Shown: positions 5,469 through 5,926 of the stretch, piece by piece
Position numbering within the stretch: the stretch's first letter is position 1
How the letters are laid out: every line of letters begins with the position of its first letter
Origin: Planctomycetia bacterium
GTDB taxonomy: Bacteria; Planctomycetota; Phycisphaerae; Phycisphaerales; SM1A02
Length of the DNA stretch: 5,926 nt
NCBI GenBank assembly: GCA_005798965.1
Contig: SYIB01000229.1
Location: 1 to 5,926, forward strand
Direction: 5' to 3'
Notes under the pieces: model-generated
Databases searched by the model: none
What the model saw: only the letters and a program-made list of their open reading frames with translations
What the model was told of the DNA's origin: nothing
Position numbers and translations under genes: made by a program

Positions 5469-5474
5469 TCCACG

Positions 5475-5926
5475 ATGCCGACCGCTCCTGTGTACGACAG
5501 CCTCCTCGACATGGTGGGCAACACGCCCATGCTCCGACTGCATCACCTCGACGCGGGCTGCTGCGAGCTTTATGTGAAGCTCGAAAACCTCAACCCGGGA
5601 CAGTCGATCAAGGATCGCATCGCCGTCGAGATGGTCGCGGCCGCCGAACGGACCGGCGCCCTCAAGCCTGGCGGCACGATCGTCGAGGCCACCGCCGGCA
5701 ACACCGGCATTGCGCTCGCTCTGATCGCGGCGCTCAAGGGCTACCGGCTCGTCGTCGTCATGCCCGACAAGATGAGCGAGGAGAAGGTCAGCCACCTGCG
5801 TGCGATGGGCGCCGAGGTCCGCATGACTCGCTCCGACGTGGCCAAGGGGCACCCCGACTACTACCAGGACGTGGCGGAGCGACTCTCGAAGGAGATTCCC
5901 AGCTCGATCTACGTGAACCAGTTCGC
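5475..5926 (+). CDS. PLP-dependent cysteine synthase / cystathionine beta-synthase, 3' end cut by window
   Basis: The gene opens with ATG at 5475 and stays open to the window edge (150 full codons). It is a fold-type II PLP enzyme that forms cysteine or cystathionine by beta-replacement on serine or O-acetylserine. Visible motifs are MVGNTPMLRL (13-22), LNPGQSIKDRI (39-49) with the Schiff-base lysine at Lys46, and the substrate/PLP-phosphate loop EATAGNTGIALA (71-82). VVVMPDKMSEEKVSHLRAMGAEV follows at about 93-115, then a segment around residues 124-149 with GHPDYYQDVAERL and YVNQF. The wording after MGAEV resembles bacterial cystathionine beta-synthases more than classic CysK, but the rest of the protein is needed to decide between cysK, cysM and cbs, including whether CBS domains follow. 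It is divergent from the rsmJ-like gene with no Shine-Dalgarno. Confidence 0.92.
   Translation, partial: MPTAPVYDSLLDMVGNTPMLRLHHLDAGCCELYVKLENLNPGQSIKDRIAVEMVAAAERTGALKPGGTIVEATAGNTGIALALIAALKGYRLVVVMPDKMSEEKVSHLRAMGAEVRMTRSDVAKGHPDYYQDVAERLSKEIPSSIYVNQF

Overview
The window is GC-rich bacterial DNA with strong G/C third-position preference. It carries six protein genes (two cut by the window edges), one tRNA gene, and a compact tandem repeat. The lipoprotein-type TolC exporter and the Sec-type signal peptide point to a Gram-negative (diderm) cell. No gene start has a convincing Shine-Dalgarno sequence. A planctomycete of the Phycisphaerae type would fit, but that is a loose guess; the sequence does not prove the lineage.

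Layout. At 1-560 (-) is the threonylcarbamoyl-AMP synthase gene (TsaC/Sua5, t6A tRNA modification), cut at its 3' end. Three bases upstream of it lies a TolC-family outer-membrane lipoprotein gene (564-2333, -); the two form a tight unit. Only 41 bp away and divergent is a secreted protein with two bacterial SH3 domains (2375-3676, +), closed by a strong intrinsic terminator (3709-3744). Next come a promoter-like element and a tRNA-Ala(UGC) gene (3852-3924, +). The tRNA is followed by about 3.5 copies of a 42-bp tandem repeat, in which each full copy is itself a hairpin plus T-tract, i.e. three intrinsic terminators in series. Converging on this array is a minus-strand pair, RsmJ-like then RsmE (4783-5442 and 4082-4786), joined by a 4-bp ATGA overlap; both families methylate the 3' part of 16S rRNA. 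Divergent from RsmJ, a PLP-dependent cysteine synthase/cystathionine beta-synthase gene begins at 5475 (+) and leaves the window.

How it fits together. Most genes are housekeeping, with a bias to translation (t6A synthesis, tRNA-Ala, two 16S rRNA methylases) plus envelope and sulfur amino-acid functions. I see no mobile element, defence system, CRISPR or biosynthetic cluster. The items most worth a second look are the tandem terminator array after the tRNA and the recurring -10-like hexamer 6-7 nt upstream of start codons, which suggests leaderless mRNAs at the compact divergent promoters.
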